From JANNPJ01 sp965200525 (GTDB lineage Bacteria; Actinomycetota; Actinomycetes; Actinomycetales; Kineosporiaceae), in assembly GCA_965200525.1 (NCBI GenBank), contig OZ241368.1, positions 4,278,001 through 4,342,000 of the forward strand: a stretch of 64,000 nucleotides of DNA. Direction: 5' to 3'. Both the position numbers and the translations under genes were made by a program. This document shows, piece after piece, positions 16,948 through 24,355 of the stretch. The notes beneath the pieces are model-generated. The model made no database searches and was not told where the DNA came from. It saw only the letters and a list, made by a program, of their open reading frames with translations. Numbering within the stretch: position 1 is the first letter of the stretch; each line of letters begins with the position of its first letter.

Positions 16948-17318
16948 CCCTTGTGATGGTGCTGCTGACGATCGCGGTGGTGGCCGGAGTGACGGCGGTG
17001 GCCACCGGCATGGTGTCCGGTGGGCTGGCCGAGCCGGCCGCGTCGATTCCGGCCCGAGCCCTGCCGGACCACCCGCCCACCGGCCAGGACGTCGCCGAGT
17101 TGCGCTTCGTCCAGGCCTTCCGGGGGTACCGGATGGACCAGGTGGACGCGGCCATGGACGGCCTCGGGGCCGAGCTCGAGCGGCTGCGCGGCCTGCTGGC
17201 CGAAGGAGCCGAGCGAGCCGAACGAGGTGAACCGGCAGAGCGGGCCGAACCGGTGGAGTCGACGGAGCCGGCCGAGCGGGTCGGTGTGGCCGGCCTCGAG
17301 CCGGCGGAACGGGACTGA
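16944..17318 (+). CDS. DivIVA-domain membrane protein
   Basis: A 124-residue protein with one N-terminal membrane helix (LVMVLLTIAVVAGVTAVATG, residues about 3-22), a Pro-rich linker and a short DivIVA-like segment (FVQAFRGYRMDQVDAAMDGL, residues about 54-73) followed by an acidic, repetitive tail. It corresponds in position to the small membrane protein after gpgS in mycobacteria. GTG start overlaps the gpgS stop and the stop overlaps the next ATG. A cell-pole or division role is family-based inference. Confidence 0.8.
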   Translation: MTLVMVLLTIAVVAGVTAVATGMVSGGLAEPAASIPARALPDHPPTGQDVAELRFVQAFRGYRMDQVDAAMDGLGAELERLRGLLAEGAERAERGEPAERAEPVESTEPAERVGVAGLEPAERD

Positions 17319-17788
17319 TGGTCCGGTTCACGTCCACCGTCGACGTCGCCGCCGGGGTCGATCGGGTCTGGTCGCGGATCACCGACTGGCCGGTGCACGG
17401 TCGGTGGATCCCGCTGACCACCGTCCGGGTGACGAGCGCCCGGCCGGACGGTGTCGGGGCGACCTTCGTCGGCACCAGCGGCCTCGGCCCGATCGGGTTC
17501 GACGACCCGATGGAGGTCGTCGAGTGGTCGCCGCCGGCCGGCGGGCGGCCCGGGCACTGCCGGGTCGAGAAGCACGGCCGGTTGCTGCTGGGCTGGGCCG
17601 AGGTCGACGTCGAGAGCCTGACCGCCGACACCAGCCGGGTCTCCTGGACCGAGCAGGTCCAGGTGGCCCCGGTCCGGCTGACCCGCCCGTTCGACCGGCT
17701 GATCACGGCCGGCGCCAAGTTCGGCTTCGACCGGGCGCTGCGGACGATGGCCCGGGAGCTCGAGGGGGAGGTGCAGGCGAATGACTGA
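17318..17788 (+). CDS. SRPBCC-family protein
   Basis: A 156-residue START/Bet v1-like protein. It begins MVRFTSTVDVAAGVDRVW and continues ITDWPVHGRWIPLT, the usual first strand and helix of polyketide cyclase/dehydrase-type SRPBCC proteins, with an ending helix RALRTMARELEGE. Such proteins bind hydrophobic ligands in a central cavity; the ligand is unknown. The start shares one base with the previous stop and the end overlaps tag by 8 bases, so the three are translated together. Confidence 0.82.
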   Translation: MVRFTSTVDVAAGVDRVWSRITDWPVHGRWIPLTTVRVTSARPDGVGATFVGTSGLGPIGFDDPMEVVEWSPPAGGRPGHCRVEKHGRLLLGWAEVDVESLTADTSRVSWTEQVQVAPVRLTRPFDRLITAGAKFGFDRALRTMARELEGEVQAND

Positions 17789-18431
17789 GGCGACGACGAC
17801 CGGGGCCCTGGTGACCGGGGCCGACGGCCGGGCCCGGTGCCGCTGGGGCGGGTCCAGCCCGGAGTACGAGCGCTACCACGACCAGGAATGGGGCCGGGTG
17901 GTCCACGGTGAGACCCGGCTGTTCGAGCGGATCACGCTGGAGGCGTTCCAGTCCGGGCTCTCCTGGATCACGATCCTGCGCAAGCGGGAGGCGTTCCGGG
18001 CCGCTTTCGCCGGGTTCGACGTCGACCAGGTGGCCGCGTTCACCGAAAGCGACTTGGCCCGGCTGCTGGCCGACCCGCGGATCGTGCGCAACCGGGCCAA
18101 GATCTCGGCCGCGGTGATGAACGCCCGGGCCGTGATCGAGGTCCGGGACGCGGTGGACGGCGGCCTGGACGCCCTCGTCTGGTCGTTCGCCCCCGAGCCG
18201 GGCCGGCCGGCGCCACGCGAGCCCGGCGACGTCCCGGCCACCAGCCCGGAGTCGACCGCGCTGGCCCGGGCCCTGAAACGGTTCGGCTTCGGGTTCGTCG
18301 GGCCGACCACGGCCTATGCCGCGATGCAGGCCTGTGGGCTGGTCAACGACCATTTCGAGGGCTGCCACGCCCGACGGCTCGTGATCGACGAGGCGAGCGG
18401 CGCGGTCGCCCAGACGGCCCCGTTTCCGTAA
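17781..18431 (+). CDS. tag: DNA-3-methyladenine glycosylase I
   Basis: A 216-residue TAG-family glycosylase. The zinc-snap ligands are present: Cys20 (RCRWG), His33 (ERYHDQEWG) and HFEGC near the C-terminus (His-x3-Cys). The Glu in DQEWG and the segment LEAFQSGLSWITILRKR form the 3-methyladenine pocket. It excises 3-methyladenine from alkylated DNA. It is last in the operon that begins at 13553; a hairpin follows. Residues about 130-155 contain a Pro-rich insertion. Confidence 0.93.
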   Translation: MTEATTTGALVTGADGRARCRWGGSSPEYERYHDQEWGRVVHGETRLFERITLEAFQSGLSWITILRKREAFRAAFAGFDVDQVAAFTESDLARLLADPRIVRNRAKISAAVMNARAVIEVRDAVDGGLDALVWSFAPEPGRPAPREPGDVPATSPESTALARALKRFGFGFVGPTTAYAAMQACGLVNDHFEGCHARRLVIDEASGAVAQTAPFP

Positions 18432-18446
18432 CGCTTCGACACCGCG

Positions 18447-18486
18447 TCGCGACCGCGCTCCGGACCCTTCGGACGCGCCGTCGCGA
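18447..18486 (+). terminator. Hairpin after tag
   Basis: TCGCGACCGCGCTCCG (18447-18462) can pair with CGGACGCGCCGTCGCGA (18470-18486) with a mismatch and a bulge; the loop is GACCCTT. It lies 16 bases after the tag stop. No U-tract. The remainder of 18487-18628 holds GATAAT (18519-18524), a candidate -10 for the next gene. Confidence 0.55.
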
Positions 18487-18628
18487 GCACCGCGTTTCGT
18501 GGTGGAACCGGGAAGCGGGATAATGCACGAAGTCACGCTCCGTGCCTGTCACGGTAAAGCGACGGGCATCGGGCCCAGAGCAGTCTGCGACGACCCCGTC
18601 GGGCGTAGCAACGAGGAAGGGGAGCCAG

Positions 18629-18796
18629 ATGGCGGCCATGAAGCCGAGGACCGGCGACGGCCCGCTGGAGGTCACCAAGGAAGGGCGCGGCATCGTGATG
18701 CGCGTACCTCTCGAAGGTGGCGGCCGGCTGGTCGTGGAGATGTCCGCCACCGAGGCCAGCGAGCTCGGGGACGCGCTGAAGGCGGTGGCCGGTTAG
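18629..18796 (+). CDS. DUF3117 protein
   Basis: A 55-residue protein, MAAMKPRTGDGPLEVTKEGR onward, with the highly conserved GIVMRVPLEGGGRLVVEM core of actinobacterial DUF3117. Function unknown. ATG 18629 has AAGGGGAG at 18617-18624; ATG 18638 is the alternative. GATAAT at 18519-18524 could drive it, giving a leader of about 100 bases. It is followed 4 bases later by pepA. Confidence 0.9.
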   Translation: MAAMKPRTGDGPLEVTKEGRGIVMRVPLEGGGRLVVEMSATEASELGDALKAVAG

Positions 18797-18800
18797 CCCG

Positions 18801-20375
18801 GTGACCGTCACGGCCGGCCCTCCGACCAGCTGGCGGACGTCGCCGGTCGACCTCGACACCCGGCCGGGCCCGGTCTCGGCCGCGGTCGGGGATCCGGCCC
18901 TGGCCGGGGTCGATCTGGTCGTGGTCCCGGTCGGCCGCGGTGCTACCGGGTCGAGCGGTGCCGTCCCGTCGGCCGGTGCGTCCGACCTGGCCGGGCTCTA
19001 CGGCGTCGACCTCGATCAGGTGATCTCGGGCGAGAAGGTCACCGGTAAGACCGGCCAGATCGTCCGGGTGCCGGTTCTGGCCCGGCCCGGTCTGCCGGTC
19101 CGGTTCCTGCTGGTCGGGATCGGTGAGGGCAGCCCTACCGACCTGCGCCGGGCGGCGGCCGCGGTGGGCCGGGCCAGTCGCGGCCGACAGCACCTGGCGA
19201 CCACTCTGGGTGATGGTTCGAGTGCCGAGAGCACTCGAGCGGTGATCGAGGGTCTCCTGCTCGGCGGTCATCAGGCCGAGGCCACCGGCCAGAGGTCGCG
19301 CACCGAACAGGCCGCCGCGAGCCGGATCACCCTGATCGGCCGGCATCCGGCGGCCGCGCTCGGCCAGGGGCTGACCCATGCCCGGGCCACCGTGCTGGCC
19401 CGCGACCTGGCCGAGACGCCGTCCAACCTGAAGAACCCGGGCTGGCTGGCCGCGCGGGCCCGGGAGCTGGGCACCGCCGCCGGGCTGAGCGTCGAGGTCT
19501 GGGACGCCGACCGGCTGCGGGCCGAAGGCTTCGGCGGGGTGCTCGCGGTCGGCTCCGGGTCGGCCACGCCACCGGCCTTCGTCCGGCTCGACCACCGGCC
19601 GGCCGGTTCGGCCCGAAACGGTCGCGGGGCCAAGCCGGCCAAGCCGATCGTGCTGGTCGGCAAGGGCATCACCTACGACACCGGCGGCATCTCGATCAAG
19701 CCCCGCGAGGGCATGGTCCCGATGAAGACCGACATGTCCGGCGCCGCAGCCGTGCTGGCCACCCTGATCGGCTGTGCCGAGCTCGGGATCCGCCGGCCCG
19801 TCACCGGGCTGATGCCGCTGGCCGAGAACGCCTTCGGAGCGAGTTCCTACCGCCCCGGCGACGTGATCACGGTCCGCGGCGGCACCACCGTCGAGATTCT
19901 GAACACCGACGCCGAGGGCCGGATGGTGCTGGCCGACGCCCTGGCCTACGCGAGCGACACGCTCGACCCCGAGCTGATCGTCGACATCGCCACCCTGACC
20001 GGCGCGGCCACCCTCGGCCTCGGCCGCCGGCACGCGGCGCTCTACGCCACCGACGACCGGCTGGCCGCCGGGCTGATCGCGGCCGGGGCCGGCTGCGGCG
20101 AGAACGCCTGGCGGATGCCCCTGGTGGAGGACTACCGGCCGGTGCTCGACTCGCCGATCGCCGACCTGCGGCACGTGGCCGGCCCGGGACCGTCGCTGGG
20201 CGGCGGATCGATCACCGCCGCGCTCTTCCTGCGGGAGTTCGTCGGCGGCCACCGCTGGGCCCATCTCGACATCGCCGGCACGGGTCGCTCCGAGCGTGAG
20301 GAGTACGAGGTCGGCCGGGGCGCCACCGGCTACGGGGCGAGGCTGCTGCTGCGCTGGCTGGAAGGCCTGCGGTAA
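18801..20375 (+). CDS. pepA: Leucyl aminopeptidase (M17 family)
   Basis: A 524-residue cytosolic aminopeptidase. The catalytic C-terminal domain has VGKGITYDTGGISIKP (first metal ligands), MKTDMSGAAAV and the signature NTDAEGR at residues 368-374 followed by MVLADAL. N-terminal macro-like domain covers about residues 1-180. It releases N-terminal residues from peptides using two metal ions. GTG start lies 4 bases after the DUF3117 stop, indicating one transcript. Confidence 0.94.
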   Translation: MTVTAGPPTSWRTSPVDLDTRPGPVSAAVGDPALAGVDLVVVPVGRGATGSSGAVPSAGASDLAGLYGVDLDQVISGEKVTGKTGQIVRVPVLARPGLPVRFLLVGIGEGSPTDLRRAAAAVGRASRGRQHLATTLGDGSSAESTRAVIEGLLLGGHQAEATGQRSRTEQAAASRITLIGRHPAAALGQGLTHARATVLARDLAETPSNLKNPGWLAARARELGTAAGLSVEVWDADRLRAEGFGGVLAVGSGSATPPAFVRLDHRPAGSARNGRGAKPAKPIVLVGKGITYDTGGISIKPREGMVPMKTDMSGAAAVLATLIGCAELGIRRPVTGLMPLAENAFGASSYRPGDVITVRGGTTVEILNTDAEGRMVLADALAYASDTLDPELIVDIATLTGAATLGLGRRHAALYATDDRLAAGLIAAGAGCGENAWRMPLVEDYRPVLDSPIADLRHVAGPGPSLGGGSITAALFLREFVGGHRWAHLDIAGTGRSEREEYEVGRGATGYGARLLLRWLEGLR

Positions 20376-20393
20376 TCAGGGCCGGCTCACGAA

Positions 20394-20415
20394 CGGACCG
20401 GATCGCACCGGTCCG
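20394..20415. terminator. Short hairpin between convergent genes
   Basis: CGGACCGG (20394-20401) pairs with CCGGTCCG (20408-20415) around a 6-base loop, between pepA and the convergent gene ending at 20423. It could terminate both. Confidence 0.5.
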
Positions 20416-20422
20416 GTCCGGT

Positions 20423-20773
20423 TCAGGCCGGGGCGACGACCTGCCAGGTGCTGACGAAGTCGGGGTCGATCACGATCTCGCCGGTGCCGGCCAGTTTGTA
20501 GCTGCCGGCCGCAGCTCGCTCGTAGGCGGCGGCATCGGCCGGCAGCACGGCCGGCTCGTCCTCGCCCGGCCGCTCCACCACGACCACGCCGTCCGTGACC
20601 TCGATCACCCGGCCGCAGAACTGCTGAGCCCCAGTCATCCGGCCGTCGGCGGCCACGTAGGTGATCCCGACCAGGAGCCGGCAGCCGACCATGCCGGCCA
20701 GCTGATCGGTGCCGCGCAGCAGCCGCCGCGGCGGGACCGGCCGGTCCGGGTCGATCGGCAGCGGTCCGGTCAG
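20423..20773 (-). CDS. Hypothetical protein, possible CTG start
   Basis: About 116 residues if read from a CTG (20773) that overlaps the TGA of the O-methyltransferase gene as CTGA. The next in-frame canonical start is ATG 20692, which would drop the first 27 residues (LTGPLPIDPDRPVPP...) that look like normal coding sequence. The protein (GRVIEVTDGVVVVERPGEDE, YKLAGTGEIVIDPDFVSTW) is a small beta-rich protein with no family I recognise. The longer upstream in-frame stretch is a shadow of the methyltransferase gene. Start uncertain. Confidence 0.6.
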   Translation of the reverse strand: MTGPLPIDPDRPVPPRRLLRGTDQLAGMVGCRLLVGITYVAADGRMTGAQQFCGRVIEVTDGVVVVERPGEDEPAVLPADAAAYERAAAGSYKLAGTGEIVIDPDFVSTWQVVAPA

Positions 20774-21405
20774 CGCTTCACCGCCAGCAGCAGGCCCTCG
20801 CCGCAGGGCAGCATGGCCGGCAGCAGCCGGTCGTCGTCGCGGACCAGCTTGCCCAGCTCGCGGATCGTCGTCGTCACCGGGTCGCGCTGGGCCGGGTCGG
20901 CCACCCGGTCGCGCCACAGGGCGTTGTCGACCGCCAGCACCCCGCCCCGGCGCAGCAGCCGCAGGGCCTGCTCCAGGTACTCGGTGTACTCGACCTTGTC
21001 GGCGTCCAGCAGCACCAGGTCGTAGGCGGCGTCGGTGAGCCGGGGCAGGACGTCGAGGGCCCGGCCGGGGATCAGCCGGGTCCGGTTGGGCCGCACGCCG
21101 GCCTCGACGAAGGCCTCCCGGGCCGCGCGCTGGTTCTCCACCTCGACGTCGATCGTGGTCAGCACGCCGTCCTCGGGCATGCCCCGCAGCAGGTAGACCC
21201 CGGAGACGCCGGTCCCGGTGCCGATCTCGACCACGGCCCGGGCCGACAGGGCCGCGGTGATCACCGACAGGGCGGCTCCCGAACCGGGATGGATCGCCGT
21301 ACAGCCGAGCTCACCGGCCCGGGCCCGGGCGCGGGCCACCACGTCGTCCTCAGGGACGAAGTTCTCCGCGTACGCCCAGGTAGCGGGGGTCGGTGCTCTG
21401 ATCAC
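20770..21405 (-). CDS. O-methyltransferase (class I, catechol-type family 3)
   Basis: A 211-residue SAM-dependent methyltransferase. Motif I is VVEIGTGTGVSGVYLL; later motifs include TTIDVEVENQRAAREAF, YDLVLLDADKVEY and GGVLAVDNALWRDRV. It is the equivalent of the methyltransferase encoded divergently from sigE in mycobacteria. Substrate unknown. GTG start with GGAG 4 bases upstream. It is divergent from sigE with about 200 bases between. Confidence 0.9.
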   Translation of the reverse strand: MIRAPTPATWAYAENFVPEDDVVARARARAGELGCTAIHPGSGAALSVITAALSARAVVEIGTGTGVSGVYLLRGMPEDGVLTTIDVEVENQRAAREAFVEAGVRPNRTRLIPGRALDVLPRLTDAAYDLVLLDADKVEYTEYLEQALRLLRRGGVLAVDNALWRDRVADPAQRDPVTTTIRELGKLVRDDDRLLPAMLPCGEGLLLAVKR

Positions 21406-21552
21406 AATCTCCAGTCGTCGGCCCGCCAGGCGGCGGTCGTGGCCGGTGCGGCAACGACCAGCGTAGTCAAGCAGGGAACGCGCGCGAGGGTCGGCGCGTT
21501 GGCCCGTAATGAAACGCCACCGATCTCACCGGTTTCTCCCAGGAAGCGGTGA

Positions 21553-21566
21553 TGAGATCGATCTCA
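21553..21566. promoter_or_regulatory. 14-bp perfect palindrome upstream of sigE
   Basis: TGAGATCGATCTCA is a perfect palindrome 43 bases before the sigE GTG. A related GATCTCA occurs at about 21524. It could be an operator for a dimeric regulator. The rest of 21406-21609 shows GAAAC...GTTTC arms around the first GATCTCA but no clear promoter. Confidence 0.45.
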
Positions 21567-21609
21567 ACGGTGGCTGTTCGCCCGGTGAGTGGGCGAGGAT
21601 GGAGGAACG

Positions 21610-22422
21610 GTGTCGGCGTATGCGATGCCCGCGGGATCGTTTCCGCTGCGTCTGAGTCTGGGTCGGGCCCGTGGTGCCGGCGACCGGGGTCAGCGCGGCA
21701 GTGGCACGTCCCGCTTCGCTCCTTCAGAAGGACTCGGTGTGCCGCAGGAGGCACCTCAGACCCCCGCTCCGGCGCGGCCGACCTCAGAGCCGGCTCAGCC
21801 GGCCGGCGGCGCGCGCTTCGACGTCGAGGGCGCGGACGGCGCGGTCGCCGTCCCCTGGACGCCGCCCTCGTGGGACGAGATCGTCCGCGAGCACTCCACC
21901 CGGGTCTATCGGCTGGCCTACCGGCTGACCGGCAACCAGCACGACGCCGAGGACCTGACCCAGGAGGTCTTCGTCCGGGTCTTCCGTTCGCTGTCGTCGT
22001 ACACCCCGGGCACGTTCGAGGGCTGGCTGCACCGGATCACCACCAACCTGTTCCTCGACCAGGCCCGCCGCAAGCAGCGGATCCGGTTCGACGGCCTGCC
22101 CGACGACGTCGGCGACCGGCTGCCGGGCAAGGAGCCCGGCCCCGAGCGGGCCTGGGAGCACAACAACCTCGACTACGACGTCCAGCACGCCCTCGACGCG
22201 CTGCCGCCCGACTTCCGCGCGGCCGTCGTGCTCTGCGACATCGAGGGCTTGTCCTACGAGGAGATCGCGGCCACGCTCGACGTCAAGCTGGGCACCGTGC
22301 GCTCCCGGATCCACCGCGGCCGGGCCCTGCTGCGGGCCGAGCTGGCCCACCGTCGGCCCAACGCCGCGGCCCAGAGCTCCGTCGACCTGACCGCGGCGGC
22401 CCCCGGGGAGACCACCCGATGA
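21610..22422 (+). CDS. sigE: ECF RNA polymerase sigma factor SigE
   Basis: A 270-residue ECF sigma factor. Region 2: WDEIVREHSTRVYRLAYRL, DAEDLTQEVFVRVFRS and FEGWLHRITTNLFLDQARR; region 4: ALDALPPDFRAAVVLCDI, LSYEEIAATLDVKLGTVRSR. The first ~80 residues are a Pro/Ala-rich extension. GTG 21610 has GGAGG at 21601-21605; GTG 21589 and an internal GTG near 21739 are alternatives, and multiple starts are known for mycobacterial SigE. It should direct transcription of envelope-stress genes. Its stop overlaps rseA. Confidence 0.95.
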   Translation: MSAYAMPAGSFPLRLSLGRARGAGDRGQRGSGTSRFAPSEGLGVPQEAPQTPAPARPTSEPAQPAGGARFDVEGADGAVAVPWTPPSWDEIVREHSTRVYRLAYRLTGNQHDAEDLTQEVFVRVFRSLSSYTPGTFEGWLHRITTNLFLDQARRKQRIRFDGLPDDVGDRLPGKEPGPERAWEHNNLDYDVQHALDALPPDFRAAVVLCDIEGLSYEEIAATLDVKLGTVRSRIHRGRALLRAELAHRRPNAAAQSSVDLTAAAPGETTR

Positions 22423-23069
22423 GCCACCTGGGCGAAAGAGTGACCACGCTGGTCGACGGCCAGCTCGGGGCCGAGGCCTGCGAGCGGGCCATGATCCACC
22501 TGGCCGGCTGCCGGGAGTGCCGCGATGCGGTCGAGCTCGAGCGCCTGACCAAGAAGCGCCTCGCCGGTCTGGGCGAACCCCAGCTCAGCGGCGACCTGAT
22601 GGCTCGCCTGGGCCTGCTGGCCGGCCCCTCGGGGCCGCTGCCGCCCCGGTCCGGGCACGTGCCCGGCAGTCCTCGCCCGCAGCTGACCCCGGCCGCGGGC
22701 CCGCTGACCGGTGGCGTCGACCCGACCCCGGGCCTGGCTCCGCTGTGGTCCGACCCGTCCCGCCCGGGGGTGCTGGCCCGCCCGCCCGGCCGCCGGGGCT
22801 CCAGCCGGCCCCCGTTGATCAAGACGCCCACGGTCGGCCGGATGGTCCGGGTCAGCCGCACGTCCCGCAACCGGATGGCCGCGGCCATGGTCGGAGCGGT
22901 CTGCCTGGTCGGAGCCGGCGTCGCCGGTGGGGTGGCCAACGGTGGGGTGGCCGCCCAGCGGGTCTCGCCGCCGGTCGACTCCTTCGTTCTCGAGCACGGC
23001 ATTTCCACCAGCACGCTGACCTACGGCGACCAGGCGGTTTCGTGGGAAGCGGTGCGGGGCGGCAAGTGA
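22419..23069 (+). CDS. rseA: Anti-sigma factor RseA (zinc-containing)
   Basis: A 216-residue anti-sigma factor. The ZAS motif His27-x3-Cys31-x2-Cys34 (HLAGCREC) is intact, so it probably holds SigE in a redox- or zinc-dependent way. A Pro-rich linker leads to a membrane-like segment (about residues 150-172, AAAMVGAVCLVGAGVAGG) and a short extracytoplasmic tail. ATG overlaps the sigE stop (ATGA) and its stop overlaps the next GTG. Mycobacterial RseA has no clear membrane helix, so the anchored form is worth noting. Confidence 0.92.
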   Translation: MSHLGERVTTLVDGQLGAEACERAMIHLAGCRECRDAVELERLTKKRLAGLGEPQLSGDLMARLGLLAGPSGPLPPRSGHVPGSPRPQLTPAAGPLTGGVDPTPGLAPLWSDPSRPGVLARPPGRRGSSRPPLIKTPTVGRMVRVSRTSRNRMAAAMVGAVCLVGAGVAGGVANGGVAAQRVSPPVDSFVLEHGISTSTLTYGDQAVSWEAVRGGK

Positions 23070-24268
23070 CCGCCTCGCGGACCGTCGTCCTCGGGTCCGC
23101 ACTGCCGTTGCTCCTCCTGGTCGGGCTGGTCGGCCTGCCCGCGGTGCGCTCGGAGCTCGGCTCCCGCTCGCCGGTGTCCGCGTCCGGCGAGGCCCAGCCC
23201 GGGGTGTTCCCGTCCTGGGTCACCACCTCGCTGACCACCGACCGGGCCCCGGCGGCCCAGGTCCGGGCCGAGGCCAAGGCGCTCACCCGGTTGCGGCGCT
23301 CGCTCTCCGGCAGTGCCGCTCTCGGCTTCACAGCCACCGAACGGGTGACGTCGTGGCGGGCCGGCGGGCCCCTCAGCCGGGTGCTCGACCTGGTCCAGCG
23401 CCCGGGCGGCCCCCGCAGCGCCTCGGTGCAGCCGACCGCCGCCGCCGGCCGGTCCGCCCCGGTGCCGGGCGCCGACCCGCTGGCGACCCTGTCCGAGCGG
23501 GCCGTGGCCGCCCTGGCCGCGGGCTACGACCTGCGGATCGGCGGCACCGACCGGATCGCCGGACGGCCCGCCACCGTGATCGTCGCCCGTCGCGACGGGC
23601 GTGATCTGGCCCGGCTCTGGCTCGACGACGGCACCGGTCTGCTGGTGCGCCAGGACGTCGTCGATCGGACCGGCCGGTTGCGCCGGACCGCCACCGTGCT
23701 CAGCCTTCACGTCGACCGAACGACCACGACCACGACGGCGCCCAGGACCCCGGCCGGTGTCCGGCTCTCCTCCATGGTCGCGACCCGCAACGGGTCGCAG
23801 CCCCAGCCCCAGACCCAGACCCGGAACGAGCTCTGGGCCGCGGTCACGCCGGCCGAGGCGGCCCGGTGGCAGGCCGACGGCTGGCCGTGCCCGCAGCAGC
23901 TGGCCCAGGGGTACTCCCTGCTGGACGTGCGCCGGGGCTCCGCCGCCGGCGGCGCGCCCGTGCTGCAGCTGGTCTACGGCGACGGGCTCTCCTCGATCTC
24001 GGTCTTCGTCCAGCGCGGCCGGCTCGACGATCGCCCGGCTCCCGGGCTGGTCGCCCAGAAGTGGGGGTCGGGCACGGCCGTGGTCCGGGCCGGCTGGCCC
24101 GAGGTGGTCATGTGGCAGGGCGGCAAGCTGGTGATCACCGCGGTCGGCGACGACGACCCGGCCACCCTGGAGACCGTCCTGGCCCCCCTGCCGCGGCGCC
24201 CTGATCGCGGCGCGCTGGGCTCGTTGCAGCACGGCATGGGGTCGGCGCTGGCATGGTTCAAGAGCTGA
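23066..24268 (+). CDS. RseB/MucB-like extracytoplasmic sigma-E regulatory protein
   Basis: A 400-residue protein with an N-terminal signal or anchor segment (VLGSALPLLLLVGLVGLPA, residues about 7-25). Residues about 70-220 (LGFTATERVTSWRAGG; GRPATVIVARRDGRDLARLWL; LLVRQDVVDRTGRLR) resemble the lipoprotein-like beta-sheet domain of RseB/MucB. A Thr/Gln-rich linker precedes a second domain (residues about 270-390). It lies between rseA and htrA and is coupled to rseA by stop/start overlap, so it probably senses envelope stress and acts on RseA. Similarity to RseB is by pattern only. Confidence 0.7.
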   Translation: MTASRTVVLGSALPLLLLVGLVGLPAVRSELGSRSPVSASGEAQPGVFPSWVTTSLTTDRAPAAQVRAEAKALTRLRRSLSGSAALGFTATERVTSWRAGGPLSRVLDLVQRPGGPRSASVQPTAAAGRSAPVPGADPLATLSERAVAALAAGYDLRIGGTDRIAGRPATVIVARRDGRDLARLWLDDGTGLLVRQDVVDRTGRLRRTATVLSLHVDRTTTTTTAPRTPAGVRLSSMVATRNGSQPQPQTQTRNELWAAVTPAEAARWQADGWPCPQQLAQGYSLLDVRRGSAAGGAPVLQLVYGDGLSSISVFVQRGRLDDRPAPGLVAQKWGSGTAVVRAGWPEVVMWQGGKLVITAVGDDDPATLETVLAPLPRRPDRGALGSLQHGMGSALAWFKS

Positions 24269-24355
24269 TCGCACCGCCCCGGGCCGCCGAAGCGCCCGAA
24301 GCGTGTGAGAGTTGGACCTGCTGCGGCGGGAATGGCCAATCGGGAAGGAACCACG

